From Dehalococcoidia bacterium UBA2979 (GTDB lineage: Bacteria; Chloroflexota; Dehalococcoidia; UBA2979): a stretch of DNA of 14,190 nt. The notes below the pieces were generated by a model, which was given only the letters and a program-made list of their open reading frames with translations, did not search any database and was not told the origin of the DNA. The DNA is taken from assembly GCA_002348225.1 (NCBI GenBank), contig DEAP01000024.1, forward strand, positions 1-14,190, written 5' to 3'. The translations under genes were made by a program, and so were the position numbers. Positions 1 through 8,111 of the stretch are shown here, one piece after another (positions within the stretch are counted from its first letter, which is position 1; each line of letters begins with the position of its first letter).

Positions 1-158
1 CCCCCCGTTAGCTAGACTCTCAAAACATGCACCAACAGTCTCTCACAAAAATATAACTATGAGTTATCAAGATATATTATTACCAATCTATGCTCATGCT
101 ACTAATGTCGTGTCACTTACCAATATTTCTCTTTGATTTACTAGCTCTCTGACATAGA

Positions 159-1256
159 ATGCTCAGAATAATCACAGAGTATGTGAGTAATTTTCAGAAT
201 GTGATGTTATTACAAAGAAGAATTTCATCTAGCAGCTGGGATAGAACGTCCAGTGACATATTACGGACAGTCGCCTGTGATATATTTCCTATTAGGTTTA
301 TGAATATCTCTATTGCGACCTACCAACAACCAAAACCTCACGACCTCGCAAAGGACCGACTAATTCGGACGGTCCAAAATAATGTGGTCAATAGAGCCTA
401 CTGTTGGGATTCGAAAGATAACCCTGCAAATTGGGATCGCCATCCCCTCCCACTGGGATACTGGCGAAGCTTCAGCAGGAAACCAGCTTCGGACTACGAG
501 GCATATGATGCTGATATCGAAACACTCACGTGTCGAGCGTGTAGCTCTAAGACCAGCCTCGTTGCGGATACTACCGGATACACATGTAGTAGCTGCAATA
601 AACATCTCATCGCGCCATCGAAGGAATCAGAGACTGAAATAGCTAGTATGCCAGACGGGTTTCTCTTCCTAACGTCAGAAACCATAACTGATGACTATAC
701 AGAAAAGCTGACTGACTGGGCCGAATTCATTCGATTCCTCAACTGGGCTCGCACGGCATACGACGTATATATACAGAGCCTTACCGGAAGTGATAACTCC
801 TCTGGATCTCATACTCTACAGGGCAATTCTGAGCTCGGACTACCGGGGGGTGAAGGTCTTTCAGGTGAAGCAATCCGTGAACTGATTATCGAACAGGTCA
901 GAGCGAGAACAGAATCTGCTGTTCACTGGCTAACCACGGTCACAGTATCAGGGATGCTGCGAGTGACAAGCACAAGTCTATATGGAGCAATGCTGCAACA
1001 GGTACTCGAAGACCTTGAGTATGAAAGAGAGTGGATCAGGTGCCTCGGTCCTGCGACGTCAAGAAGCGACGCTTGCACAAACGACGTCATCGCTGGTGGT
1101 AAACATAAGAGATTCTGCGGTCAGAATTGCTATCGCAAGTGGAGACGGGCTGGCGGTCAAATTCGTCCCTGGATGGACAATCTTCGCGGCAATCCTAAAC
1201 CAGTGATCTCAGACAACAGAGATAAAGAACAATTGTCCTTCGATTTCAAGCCTTAA
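159..1256 (+). CDS. Hypothetical protein with two candidate zinc-binding Cys clusters
   Basis: I do not recognise this 365-residue protein. Two metal-site-like clusters are visible. The first is a zinc-ribbon pattern with C125-x2-C128 and C143-x2-C146. The second, near the C-terminus, has C295, C306, C320 and C324, the last pair in the form RFCGQNCYRKWRR, followed by basic residues; this resembles CGNR-type or treble-clef fingers that bind nucleic acid. No transmembrane segment or signal peptide is evident. The middle part (about 165-290) looks helical and contains a Gly/Ser-rich linker near 208-235. ATG at 159 has no clear Shine-Dalgarno; ATG at 300 (residue 48, preceded by TTAGG) is an alternative start. 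The gene is convergent with the ThDP enzyme, their stop codons sharing the TTAA at 1253-1256. A nucleic-acid-binding role is inference only. Confidence 0.6.
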   Translation: MLRIITEYVSNFQNVMLLQRRISSSSWDRTSSDILRTVACDIFPIRFMNISIATYQQPKPHDLAKDRLIRTVQNNVVNRAYCWDSKDNPANWDRHPLPLGYWRSFSRKPASDYEAYDADIETLTCRACSSKTSLVADTTGYTCSSCNKHLIAPSKESETEIASMPDGFLFLTSETITDDYTEKLTDWAEFIRFLNWARTAYDVYIQSLTGSDNSSGSHTLQGNSELGLPGGEGLSGEAIRELIIEQVRARTESAVHWLTTVTVSGMLRVTSTSLYGAMLQQVLEDLEYEREWIRCLGPATSRSDACTNDVIAGGKHKRFCGQNCYRKWRRAGGQIRPWMDNLRGNPKPVISDNRDKEQLSFDFKP

Positions 1257-2899
1257 CCTGCAGCAGGATAACGAGATAGTCTATTTTCCTCTGAAGTCAT
1301 GAACTCCAAAAGTACTGGTCGTCCCTTATCCATCTCCGCCAAGCCACGATTTATGGCAGGAACTATCTCCGCAGTGTCAGAAATTCTTTCTCCATATGCA
1401 CCGAGCGCAGTAGCTATTGCAGCATAGTCACCATAGAGTTCAGTAAATCCGTATTTTTCAACGGCAGCCTCGTAACGTGCAGGATATCCAGACAAAACCT
1501 GATTGTTGAGTACGATAGTCATTACAGGGATATTAAGTCTCACCCCTGTTTCGATATCCATTCCTGCCATACCAATCGCTGCGTCACCCATGAAGTTAAT
1601 AAAGGTCTTTTCGGGAGCGGCAAGTTTCGCTCCAAGCACTAGACCCAATGAATACCCTAACTGGGTCGAGTTACCCCATCCAAGATATCCTCTCGGAACC
1701 GTCGATTCCCAGAACGGGATCAACTGGTCACGAGGGTGTCCAGAATCATGGGTTACGACCGTTTTATCTCGATCAACAGTGTGCATTAGATCCCAAATTA
1801 TCCGATAAGGATTTATTGGTGTCTCATCAGAAGTGAGCAGAGGCATCCATTCCTCTAACCATTCATTTCGCACGCTAGCAACTCTCGCACGGATATCCGC
1901 ATGCTCAACGCCAGCTCCAGAAGTCTGCGCATCTATCTCTTCAATTAATTGTCTCAACACTAATTTGCAATCACCGATAATAGCATCTGCAAGATGGTGT
2001 TCTTTATTGAGATCGTTTGCGTCGACAGTAGTTTGAATTAATGTCTTCCCCTGTGGTATACCCATTGAAGCAAGATTAGTCGTAAAACTCACTCCGATAC
2101 CAAAAATCACATCAGCATTATCTACAAAATATCTGGCCATCTTCGTCACAGTATTTCCGGCTGCCCCGAGTGCTAGTTCATGATTTTCAGGAAAGGCACT
2201 TTTACCTGAATTAGTTGTCGCTACCGGGGCATCTAGCAGTTCAGCAAGTCTTACAAGTTCGTCGCTAGCCTGGGCCCAAAGAACTCCCTGACCAACATAT
2301 AGTACCGGCCGTTCAGCTTTGATTAATCTAGAAGCCACTGACTTAATATCCGCAGGATCACCGGAACTTTTGATAGATTTAACCGGCGTATAGGTAACAG
2401 GGTTGGCCTCAATTTGCTCCATAGCCACGTCTGATGGCACTCCCAGAAGTACCGGCGCACCCCTTCCCGTTCTCAGAAATGTATGAGCCCGCCTAAGGAA
2501 TTCAGAGATCCGACCGGTCTGATTTATCTGCCCAGACCATTTTGTAATTCCTTTGTAGTTAGCAACGGCATCAAAATCAGGGTTGGAATTGATCCGTCCA
2601 CGTACTGTGCCTCCCGGTATTACAAGAATTGGAACAGAATCGGCATAAGCGTGAGCTATACCACCGTAGGCGTTCTCGATACCTGGTCCCGCTTGTGTAA
2701 CGACAACTCCATTTTTTTCTCCGTTAAGCATTCTCGTATAGCCATCAGCCATATTCACAGTTGTGCGCTCAGTTCTCGACATAACTGGACGAATACCTGC
2801 CGCCGCACATGAATGGATAAGTTGATTATCTGGGTAGCAGAAAAGATATTCTGCCCCTTCTGTTTTTAGGATTTCTGCAATTGCATCGTTTCCGTTCAT
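1253..2899 (-). CDS. ThDP-dependent enzyme, acetolactate synthase-like large subunit
   Basis: This 548-residue protein has the three-domain layout of the acetolactate synthase/benzoylformate decarboxylase superfamily, which uses thiamine diphosphate and Mg2+ to cleave or join 2-oxoacids. The N-terminal PYR domain carries the cofactor-activating glutamate E44 within SRTERTTVNMADGY. The central domain (about 185-310) contains the typical LYVGQGV strand. The C-terminal PP domain has the ThDP/metal motif beginning GDAAIG near residue 438 and ending in LNNQ about 28 residues later. Length is near normal for the family. There is no neighbouring small regulatory subunit and the context is not isoleucine/valine biosynthesis, so a true acetolactate synthase is unlikely; a 2-oxoacid decarboxylase or lyase is more likely. 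It is divergent from a D-2-hydroxyacid dehydrogenase, an enzyme that interconverts 2-oxoacids and 2-hydroxyacids. The substrate cannot be read from sequence. Confidence 0.9.
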   Translation of the reverse strand: MNGNDAIAEILKTEGAEYLFCYPDNQLIHSCAAAGIRPVMSRTERTTVNMADGYTRMLNGEKNGVVVTQAGPGIENAYGGIAHAYADSVPILVIPGGTVRGRINSNPDFDAVANYKGITKWSGQINQTGRISEFLRRAHTFLRTGRGAPVLLGVPSDVAMEQIEANPVTYTPVKSIKSSGDPADIKSVASRLIKAERPVLYVGQGVLWAQASDELVRLAELLDAPVATTNSGKSAFPENHELALGAAGNTVTKMARYFVDNADVIFGIGVSFTTNLASMGIPQGKTLIQTTVDANDLNKEHHLADAIIGDCKLVLRQLIEEIDAQTSGAGVEHADIRARVASVRNEWLEEWMPLLTSDETPINPYRIIWDLMHTVDRDKTVVTHDSGHPRDQLIPFWESTVPRGYLGWGNSTQLGYSLGLVLGAKLAAPEKTFINFMGDAAIGMAGMDIETGVRLNIPVMTIVLNNQVLSGYPARYEAAVEKYGFTELYGDYAAIATALGAYGERISDTAEIVPAINRGLAEMDKGRPVLLEFMTSEENRLSRYPAAG

Positions 2900-3122
2900 A
2901 TCCAGTAAATCTCCTCAACTACAGAGTGTGTATTTAATCAGTTTCGAAGTCATTACAACATGAATCTTTCTGAATTGCCAGTTTCATAAGTGATTTTGGC
3001 AACTATTACAGAAATCCGTGAAGCGTGACCAAAGAGACGGAAAGTTTAGTAGTATTATTCAGTCGAACTGAAGAATTGAAAAAGTAAGGTATCACCCTAG
3101 CACTCTAGGAAGAGAGGACCGC

Positions 3123-4091
3123 ATGGCGAGCGAGATAGTAGTCTTGGATGGGTACACTCTGAATCCAGGCGATATCTCTTGGTCGGGATTCGAGGCGCTG
3201 GGGCAGACTAGGGTTTACGACCGGACATCTCCTGAAGAGACTATTAAACGCGCATCAGGATTTGAATATGTGCTTACTAATAAAACTGTTCTATCCCGTG
3301 AAGTACTAGCGGAATTACCAGATGTTAAATATATTGGAGTCCTAGCCACTGGCTACGATAATGTGGACATTTTGGCTGCGAAAGAACGCCAGATACCAGT
3401 TACAAATATACCTACGTATGGTACTGATTCGGTGGCACAGCATGCCACGGCACTCCTGATGGAACTGGTTCGACAACCAGCTCTTCATGCAACTGCTGTG
3501 CGAAACGGGCAGTGGAGTGAAAGCCCTGATTTTTGTTTTTCGTTATCGCCAATCAGTGAGCTCTCGGGAAAAACTTTAGGGATAATCGGTATTGGACGAA
3601 TCGGACAGGCCTTTGCGCGTATAGGCAAGGCGATGGGAATGAATATACTGGCTCATGATGAGTTCCCTCCCGCAGACGCAGCTGTCAGCGATCTGGAAGT
3701 CGAATTCACAGATATGGACTCTGTTTTTAAACGTGCAGATATAATCAGCCTGCACTGCCCCCTGACCGACAAGACCAAACATCTCGTTAACAGCAGCAGA
3801 CTTTCGATAATGAAGACTGATTCTCTCCTAATAAATACGAGTCGGGGCCCTCTCGTAGACAATGAGGCATTGGCTAACGCATTGAATACGGGGCAAATCG
3901 GTGGCGCAGGACTGGATGTACTAGATGTCGAGCCTCCGCCAAGAGATAACCCATTGCTAACAGCAGCTAATTGTTTAATAACACCTCATATTTCTTGGTA
4001 CTCTAAGGCATCGAGAGAACGGCTTATGGATATAGCCGTCAAAAATCTAGCGAGTTATATAGGAGGGAATTCCGCCAACGTTGTCAACTGA
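3123..4091 (+). CDS. D-2-hydroxyacid dehydrogenase (glycerate dehydrogenase/hydroxypyruvate reductase-like)
   Basis: This 322-residue cytosolic enzyme should reversibly oxidise a D-2-hydroxyacid to a 2-oxoacid with NAD(P). The Rossmann motif G156-I-G158-R-I-G161 is intact and the second strand ends in the acidic D179, which favours NAD over NADP. The catalytic triad of the family is present: R241 in NTSRGPLVD, E270 in DVLDVEPPP and H289 in ITPHISW. The substrate-binding domain signature LATGYDNVD lies around 74-82. The ATG at 3123 has a good Shine-Dalgarno (GAGAGG) a few bases upstream. It is divergent from the ThDP enzyme across 223 bp that could hold shared promoters, though I see no convincing -35/-10 pair. 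The family includes glycerate, glyoxylate/hydroxypyruvate and phosphoglycerate dehydrogenases; the short length, with no ACT domain, argues against a classical SerA. Confidence 0.93.
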   Translation: MASEIVVLDGYTLNPGDISWSGFEALGQTRVYDRTSPEETIKRASGFEYVLTNKTVLSREVLAELPDVKYIGVLATGYDNVDILAAKERQIPVTNIPTYGTDSVAQHATALLMELVRQPALHATAVRNGQWSESPDFCFSLSPISELSGKTLGIIGIGRIGQAFARIGKAMGMNILAHDEFPPADAAVSDLEVEFTDMDSVFKRADIISLHCPLTDKTKHLVNSSRLSIMKTDSLLINTSRGPLVDNEALANALNTGQIGGAGLDVLDVEPPPRDNPLLTAANCLITPHISWYSKASRERLMDIAVKNLASYIGGNSANVVN

Positions 4092-4155
4092 ACTAATTAC
4101 GTGCAGCAGAATGATTTTCTTGAGTTCATTGGGCTTACACGAAATCACTTAATCT

Positions 4156-4845
4156 CTATGCAAGATGTCCCTCAATTTCCAGTCGAGTGAGTATCCTCGA
4201 ACCAGCAGCCACAAGTGGGCTGGCATTTCCGGCAGCATGGTTGGTCATGAATCCAGACTCCCGCAGACATTCAACAGTTCTCTCCACGGCCCCCCAGTCC
4301 TTCTGCCAAATACCAATGGTACCAATAGGACCAGTAGCCCTGACATCTGGTGGGGTTCCGGCAGTGACTACGCGCATACCTGTCACCGCTCCTGTTTTCT
4401 CGAAAAGCTCTCCAACATACGGCTCAGAGTATCTCCGCAAAGATTGATAATCAGAAGAGTTAATACCAAAGTGAAATTCATGTAGGATCGTATATTTCTC
4501 CAGCTCGAACGGGTCCATCTCCCAAGACCAACCAAAAATGGCAATAATATCGCTGGTCCAACTGCTCAGTAATTCGAGCCCGGTCGAACCGGGTCGTTCT
4601 TTAATTTCTTGTATACGCCTGTGGTTACGCTGATGCTTTGATACCTCTCCAAGGTGTGCATAGCTGTCAAAGGTAGCGATCAGCTCCAAGTTCCCGTAGT
4701 TACTCCCCGTCTGTTCGAACATGACGGAAACATTCGAGGCACCCGCATCAGCGTACAGTGTCCTGATCTCGAGAAGAGTGTCCAGTGAATATTTTTCAAT
4801 CTCAGGCTTAGGTTTTTGAAAATAGAGCGACCTATGAATACGCAC
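4156..4845 (-). CDS. Hypothetical protein, apparent tandem duplication of a small alpha+beta (dimeric-barrel-like) domain
   Basis: I do not recognise a named family with certainty. With the start chosen here the protein has 229 residues. Its two halves follow the same order: a beta strand (RIHRSLYFQ; ILHEFHFGI), a helix, a second strand after AGASNVSVM / TGAVTGMRV, then a third strand and helix (LELIATFDSYAHL; GTIGIWQKDWGAV). This suggests two fused NIPSNAP- or ABM-like ferredoxin-type repeats (inference). A longer frame opens at TTG 4884 but has no ribosome binding site. GTG at 4845 is preceded by AAAGGA at six bases' spacing, so I prefer it. No signal peptide or membrane segment is visible. 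The gene is divergent from the Crp/Fnr-type regulator and convergent with the first dehydrogenase. Related small-barrel proteins are often accessory to catabolic clusters, but no function is claimed. Confidence 0.75.
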   Translation of the reverse strand: MRIHRSLYFQKPKPEIEKYSLDTLLEIRTLYADAGASNVSVMFEQTGSNYGNLELIATFDSYAHLGEVSKHQRNHRRIQEIKERPGSTGLELLSSWTSDIIAIFGWSWEMDPFELEKYTILHEFHFGINSSDYQSLRRYSEPYVGELFEKTGAVTGMRVVTAGTPPDVRATGPIGTIGIWQKDWGAVERTVECLRESGFMTNHAAGNASPLVAAGSRILTRLEIEGHLA

Positions 4846-4935
4846 AAAACATCCTTTAACATCGAACTGATTGCGATCAGTCAATCGAACAAAACTGACA
4901 CTGGCCGAAGTGTACGGTTCAAATATATATATTGT

Positions 4936-4960
4936 CTATATTCTTTATCGAGAAATATAG
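4936..4960. repeat. Inverted repeat in the divergent regulator promoter region
   Basis: The arms CTATATTCT (4936-4944) and AGAAATATAG (4951-4960) are complementary apart from one extra base, around a 6-nt TTATCG centre. It lies 58 bp upstream of the Crp/Fnr-type regulator start and about 90 bp upstream of the divergent gene. It could be an operator for the regulator itself or a chance A+T-rich hairpin. It does not match the classical CRP or FNR half-sites. Confidence 0.35.
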
Positions 4961-5018
4961 CTTATAGTCATACCAACGACTTAGTCCCCACAAAGATTTA
5001 CTTTCTAATGAGAACTAG

Positions 5019-5795
5019 ATGACACTTCAACAAGTTAAGGTGACCCGTGATATCGCGTTCAAGAATCTCGTCTTGGGATCGCTGTCAGATATAACACGGA
5101 ATCAGTTATTGAGAGAGGCTAAGTGCATTGAGCTCAGAAAAGGCACGATTCTCCTAGAACAGGGACAGGTTTCCAATTCGGTTTACTTCCCCACTTCAGG
5201 ACTCTTGATAGGTATCCACGAGGCCCATGACGGCACTTCTATTGGGAATACGGTGCGAGGACGAGAAGGTGCAGTCGGCGCTATACCTACGGCGCGAACC
5301 CTGCATCCTAAACGGACAGGGGCCATGGGACGATTAGTGGTTCAGCTACCGGGCGAGGCCATCGTAGTTGGCAAATCCCACTTCGCCAAGATATTAAATG
5401 ATTCATTCGAACTTCTGCGAGTGACCCTGGCGCATGCAGCAAATGTTATAAAGTGGCATGAAGAAACTCAAAATTGCAGCCGACACCACCGTATAGAAAA
5501 CCGAATCGCTTATTGGCTATCCCTCCTTTTTTTTTATGGTAGTGATGACTCAATACCTACGACCCATGCATCAATCGCAGAGGTTCTAGGAGTTAGAAGA
5601 GAATCGGTCAGTATGGCACTCAGGAAGTTTGAGGAACGAGAATTCATTAAAATGGAGAGAAGTAAGTTACAGTTGCTTTCGCCAGAGTTGATGCGAAATT
5701 ATTCGTGTGAATGTGAGACAACTATTTCTGATCTTGCAGCTCTGCATGCGGCTGGCCAGTTAACTCTAGACACAAAATTAATTGGTTCATATTAG
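5019..5795 (+). CDS. Crp/Fnr family transcriptional regulator
   Basis: This 258-residue protein has the two-domain layout of the Crp/Fnr family. A cyclic-nucleotide-binding-type beta barrel spans about 15-125 and includes KGTILLEQGQ and VYFPTSGLLIG. A dimer helix carries NCSRHHRIENRIAYWL (152-167). A winged helix follows, with the HTH around 183-204 containing SIAEVLGVRRESVSMAL. The C-terminal CEC (230-232) resembles the Cys-containing tail seen in many members of the RHH-x-E-x-R subgroup. The canonical cAMP-contact Arg-Ser pair is not evident in the barrel, so the ligand is unknown. The start is preceded only by a weak GAG. It is divergent from the duplicated-domain protein, with an inverted repeat between them, so local control or autoregulation is plausible. 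A run of eight T at 5526-5533 lies inside the gene without breaking the frame. Confidence 0.92.
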   Translation: MTLQQVKVTRDIAFKNLVLGSLSDITRNQLLREAKCIELRKGTILLEQGQVSNSVYFPTSGLLIGIHEAHDGTSIGNTVRGREGAVGAIPTARTLHPKRTGAMGRLVVQLPGEAIVVGKSHFAKILNDSFELLRVTLAHAANVIKWHEETQNCSRHHRIENRIAYWLSLLFFYGSDDSIPTTHASIAEVLGVRRESVSMALRKFEEREFIKMERSKLQLLSPELMRNYSCECETTISDLAALHAAGQLTLDTKLIGSY

Positions 5796-5881
5796 TCCTT
5801 AATGAAGTCTGAGGCTGATCGGTTGGCTTCGATTGATTTGCTCGAGTTGAACAAGGTTCTCGATTAGGTAATACAAATTAC

Positions 5882-5905
5882 GGCGCACCCTGAAGGATTC
5901 GAATC
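5882..5905 (-). repeat. tRNA 3'-end-like fragment, possible attachment-site scar
   Basis: Read on the minus strand this stretch matches the 3' part of a bacterial tRNA: a T-loop TTCGAAT, a T-stem half CCTTC, an acceptor strand AGGGTGC and a terminal GCC. The bases before the T-loop (TGCGA) cannot pair with CCTTC, and the upstream sequence is the end of the hydrolase gene, so no complete tRNA exists here. Integrative elements often leave exactly such T-loop-to-end copies. It shares TTCGAATCCT and a G+C-rich end with the tRNA-Arg at 9342-9418, but several acceptor bases differ. No integrase is in the window. Confidence 0.35.
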
Positions 5906-5920
5906 GCATACGCTAATCGA

Positions 5921-7804
5921 TCATGCCAGCATTGCGTAATCGTACCTTTCCATTGCGATGTCGATACATAACTCAACATCGTCGACCAGAAGATAACGCT
6001 CTCGCACGAGCTTTTCGGCGGCTTCTCGAATGAGTTGACGATAAGTCTCACGGCCACCGTAACGTCGCTCGATCTCAGCTACTCCAAAAAACTGGGTGGA
6101 ACCCACATATTCCACCAGTTGACCGACAGCACCAGACCTAGGATGGCGCGGGTTAAACCCAGTGTGGGTACCAATCGGCACGCTGATATCCGGCATTGCA
6201 ATACCAGCTATCTCATTGCCGTCTTCGTTAACTGACGAAACGATGGATTCGTATGCCTTACCAATCGGGTTAGACGGAAACCAAGCAACTCCTACGTCAG
6301 CTGTGGAGCCGAGGTCGAGTGGACGGATTCGATTCAATTGAGTTGAGGTAGGAAGTGCCAGACCTGCAATCTTGGCTAGGGACCCCAACAACTCAGAGCG
6401 CGTAACGGCGGTTCCATCAGATAGCCGTGGATAACTACTAGCTGGCGGTTCTAGGTCATCCTTGACCCATGCGAGCAGATTACTTAACGCCGCCCGAATG
6501 AGTGGTCTATAGTCAATAACATTCAACCCATTGCCAGTGGGACCATACTTACTCTCAGTATTCAGTGGCAACGTTCCCGCTGAATGCTGAGTCGATGCAA
6601 AGAGATACCGCCGCACGTTATCTGGTAATGGCACGTCTGCCTCAGTTTGTAAATCAATATGAGTGAGACCAGCATCCCCACGCCAGTATTCAGCCGAGGT
6701 GTCTGTATAGAAAATCTTTGGCACACCACCGCTCTCGCGTTGTGCATCTAAAAGGCCAGCAGTATCGCCGGTCGGATCAGTTTGTGGGTCATCTGCGTAG
6801 GGGAACAAGTGACCGAAGCTCGGGGTCGGCTGGACAGACGGCTGTGCATAACGATGATTAAATTCTCCACGTCGCCCTCCTGCGACATGCACTAATAGTC
6901 CATCGAACGCCTGTTTTTGTTCCTCATCTACATTCAGTCCGTTATAGAGAAAGGTACGTAAAAAACGACCACATTGCGATAGGCCTTCGCCAATTACATG
7001 CTCCACGGGGTTCACGGGGTTTGTTGATCCCTTTAACCAAACCGCAAAATCTCGTATCGCAATCAAACCAGTGCCCACAACCGGACACTGACTCGGAATG
7101 TACAGAAGGTCATATATTTTGCCAGCTTGAAATCCTTCAGAGGCACGCACGCGGTCTTCTTCAAGTGTCCAGCGGTCACGAGGTACTGAGGTAGCTGTAC
7201 CATATGGCGTATCACGCACTACGAGCTCAGCGTTTGGATCATTCAAGACCGCTGGCGGGATCGTCACATGGTTTGGCCCTAGGCCTACATGCTGATCGGT
7301 CAACAGTAGCTCATCCTGATTCTCTGGAACCTGAAATCGCAACTGCATACGCCCCCCATCTGGTTCAGTAACGAGCGGGGCAGAAAGGCCCATTCGGCCT
7401 GATTCACGTGGCACATCACACTGCCAACCACAAAAAGCGACCGTCCACCCACGTCGCAGCAAGTACCCATCACCTGCTTCGATCAAATGTGGCTCTTCCG
7501 GAAACGAGGTGAGATTGAACAGTCGGGGCGCCACGCGGCCGCCGCGGTTTGGTACGTCAAGTAACGCGGCTCCATTCCCACCTTCGAGAGGGCCGAGAAT
7601 CGTGAAATCACCATTGAACCGAACCAACCCATCTCTGTCACGGGGTGCGTTGCCTAAATCCACAATGAGTGCATTAGCAGGATTTTCTGGATCTACCGCG
7701 TACTTTACGATCCCATCAATCCGCTCGTACACCAGGCCATCACCAAATTCCTGCCCGCCGCAATACAGGTCACGTGAACGGATATCAATATCGGTGACAG
7801 GCAT
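5921..7804 (-). CDS. Alpha/beta hydrolase domain-containing protein (large, Abhydrolase_10-like)
   Basis: With the start chosen here this is a 627-residue protein. The nucleophile elbow is GEGLSQCGRFLRTFLY, with S276 the likely nucleophile; this S-Q-x-x-R-F-L-R form is typical of the large hydrolases annotated simply as alpha/beta hydrolase domain proteins. Other family-like blocks follow: HVAGGRRGEFNHRY (about 306-319), TDTSAEYWRGDAGLTHID (about 368-385) and YLFASTQH with H407 as a candidate catalytic histidine. The substrate is unknown; an ester or lactone is likely for the superfamily. The frame is open to 7867, but ATG at 7804 has AAGGGG at suitable spacing while the upstream ATGs lack a Shine-Dalgarno. 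There is no signal peptide after this start. It lies 307 bp downstream of the hydratase on the same strand, so it probably has its own promoter. Confidence 0.88.
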   Translation of the reverse strand: MPVTDIDIRSRDLYCGGQEFGDGLVYERIDGIVKYAVDPENPANALIVDLGNAPRDRDGLVRFNGDFTILGPLEGGNGAALLDVPNRGGRVAPRLFNLTSFPEEPHLIEAGDGYLLRRGWTVAFCGWQCDVPRESGRMGLSAPLVTEPDGGRMQLRFQVPENQDELLLTDQHVGLGPNHVTIPPAVLNDPNAELVVRDTPYGTATSVPRDRWTLEEDRVRASEGFQAGKIYDLLYIPSQCPVVGTGLIAIRDFAVWLKGSTNPVNPVEHVIGEGLSQCGRFLRTFLYNGLNVDEEQKQAFDGLLVHVAGGRRGEFNHRYAQPSVQPTPSFGHLFPYADDPQTDPTGDTAGLLDAQRESGGVPKIFYTDTSAEYWRGDAGLTHIDLQTEADVPLPDNVRRYLFASTQHSAGTLPLNTESKYGPTGNGLNVIDYRPLIRAALSNLLAWVKDDLEPPASSYPRLSDGTAVTRSELLGSLAKIAGLALPTSTQLNRIRPLDLGSTADVGVAWFPSNPIGKAYESIVSSVNEDGNEIAGIAMPDISVPIGTHTGFNPRHPRSGAVGQLVEYVGSTQFFGVAEIERRYGGRETYRQLIREAAEKLVRERYLLVDDVELCIDIAMERYDYAMLA

Positions 7805-8111
7805 GGTACAGACCCCTTCATAGATTGGAAGGAGGATATCACTCATGTGTCCGCAGATGAGCCACACTGGCCTTTCATAAATTAAGGCCTTGCGTGAGAA
7901 ATCAACAACAGAATCTCACTAGTCTCCATGGACGAAGGATATTTAGCTGCCGCCGCACTGAGCTTTCCTCATAAAGGATTCCATTATCTGCTGTACCACA
8001 TGGCCCTCAGATTTGAGCTTGCCAGCCAACCAAGACGGTAGACGATTTTCGGTTTATACCTGCCAATCATATTCCACCATGAGCGCCACGTCGCTCCAGG
8101 CAAAACCGGTG
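7805..8111 (-). other. Intergenic region with possible coding remnant
   Basis: No intact gene is visible. On the minus strand one frame reads as protein-like from about 8110 to 7943, interrupted by a TAA at 8054-8056. Upstream of the stop it gives WSDVALMVEYDWQV; downstream it gives 36 codons including LPSWLAGKLKSEGHVVQQI and ending at TAA 7943-7945. The composition and amphipathic pattern look more like the C-terminus of a real protein than random sequence, but I cannot name a family. It may be a decayed gene or chance. The last ~60 bases before 7804 contain the hydrolase leader with AAGGGG. Confidence 0.25.

Noticed and set aside
4871..4886. TTGCGATCAGTCAA as an FNR/CRP box
   Set aside because: Only four bases pair on each side and the spacing and inner bases do not match the FNR (TTGAT-N4-ATCAA) or CRP consensus.
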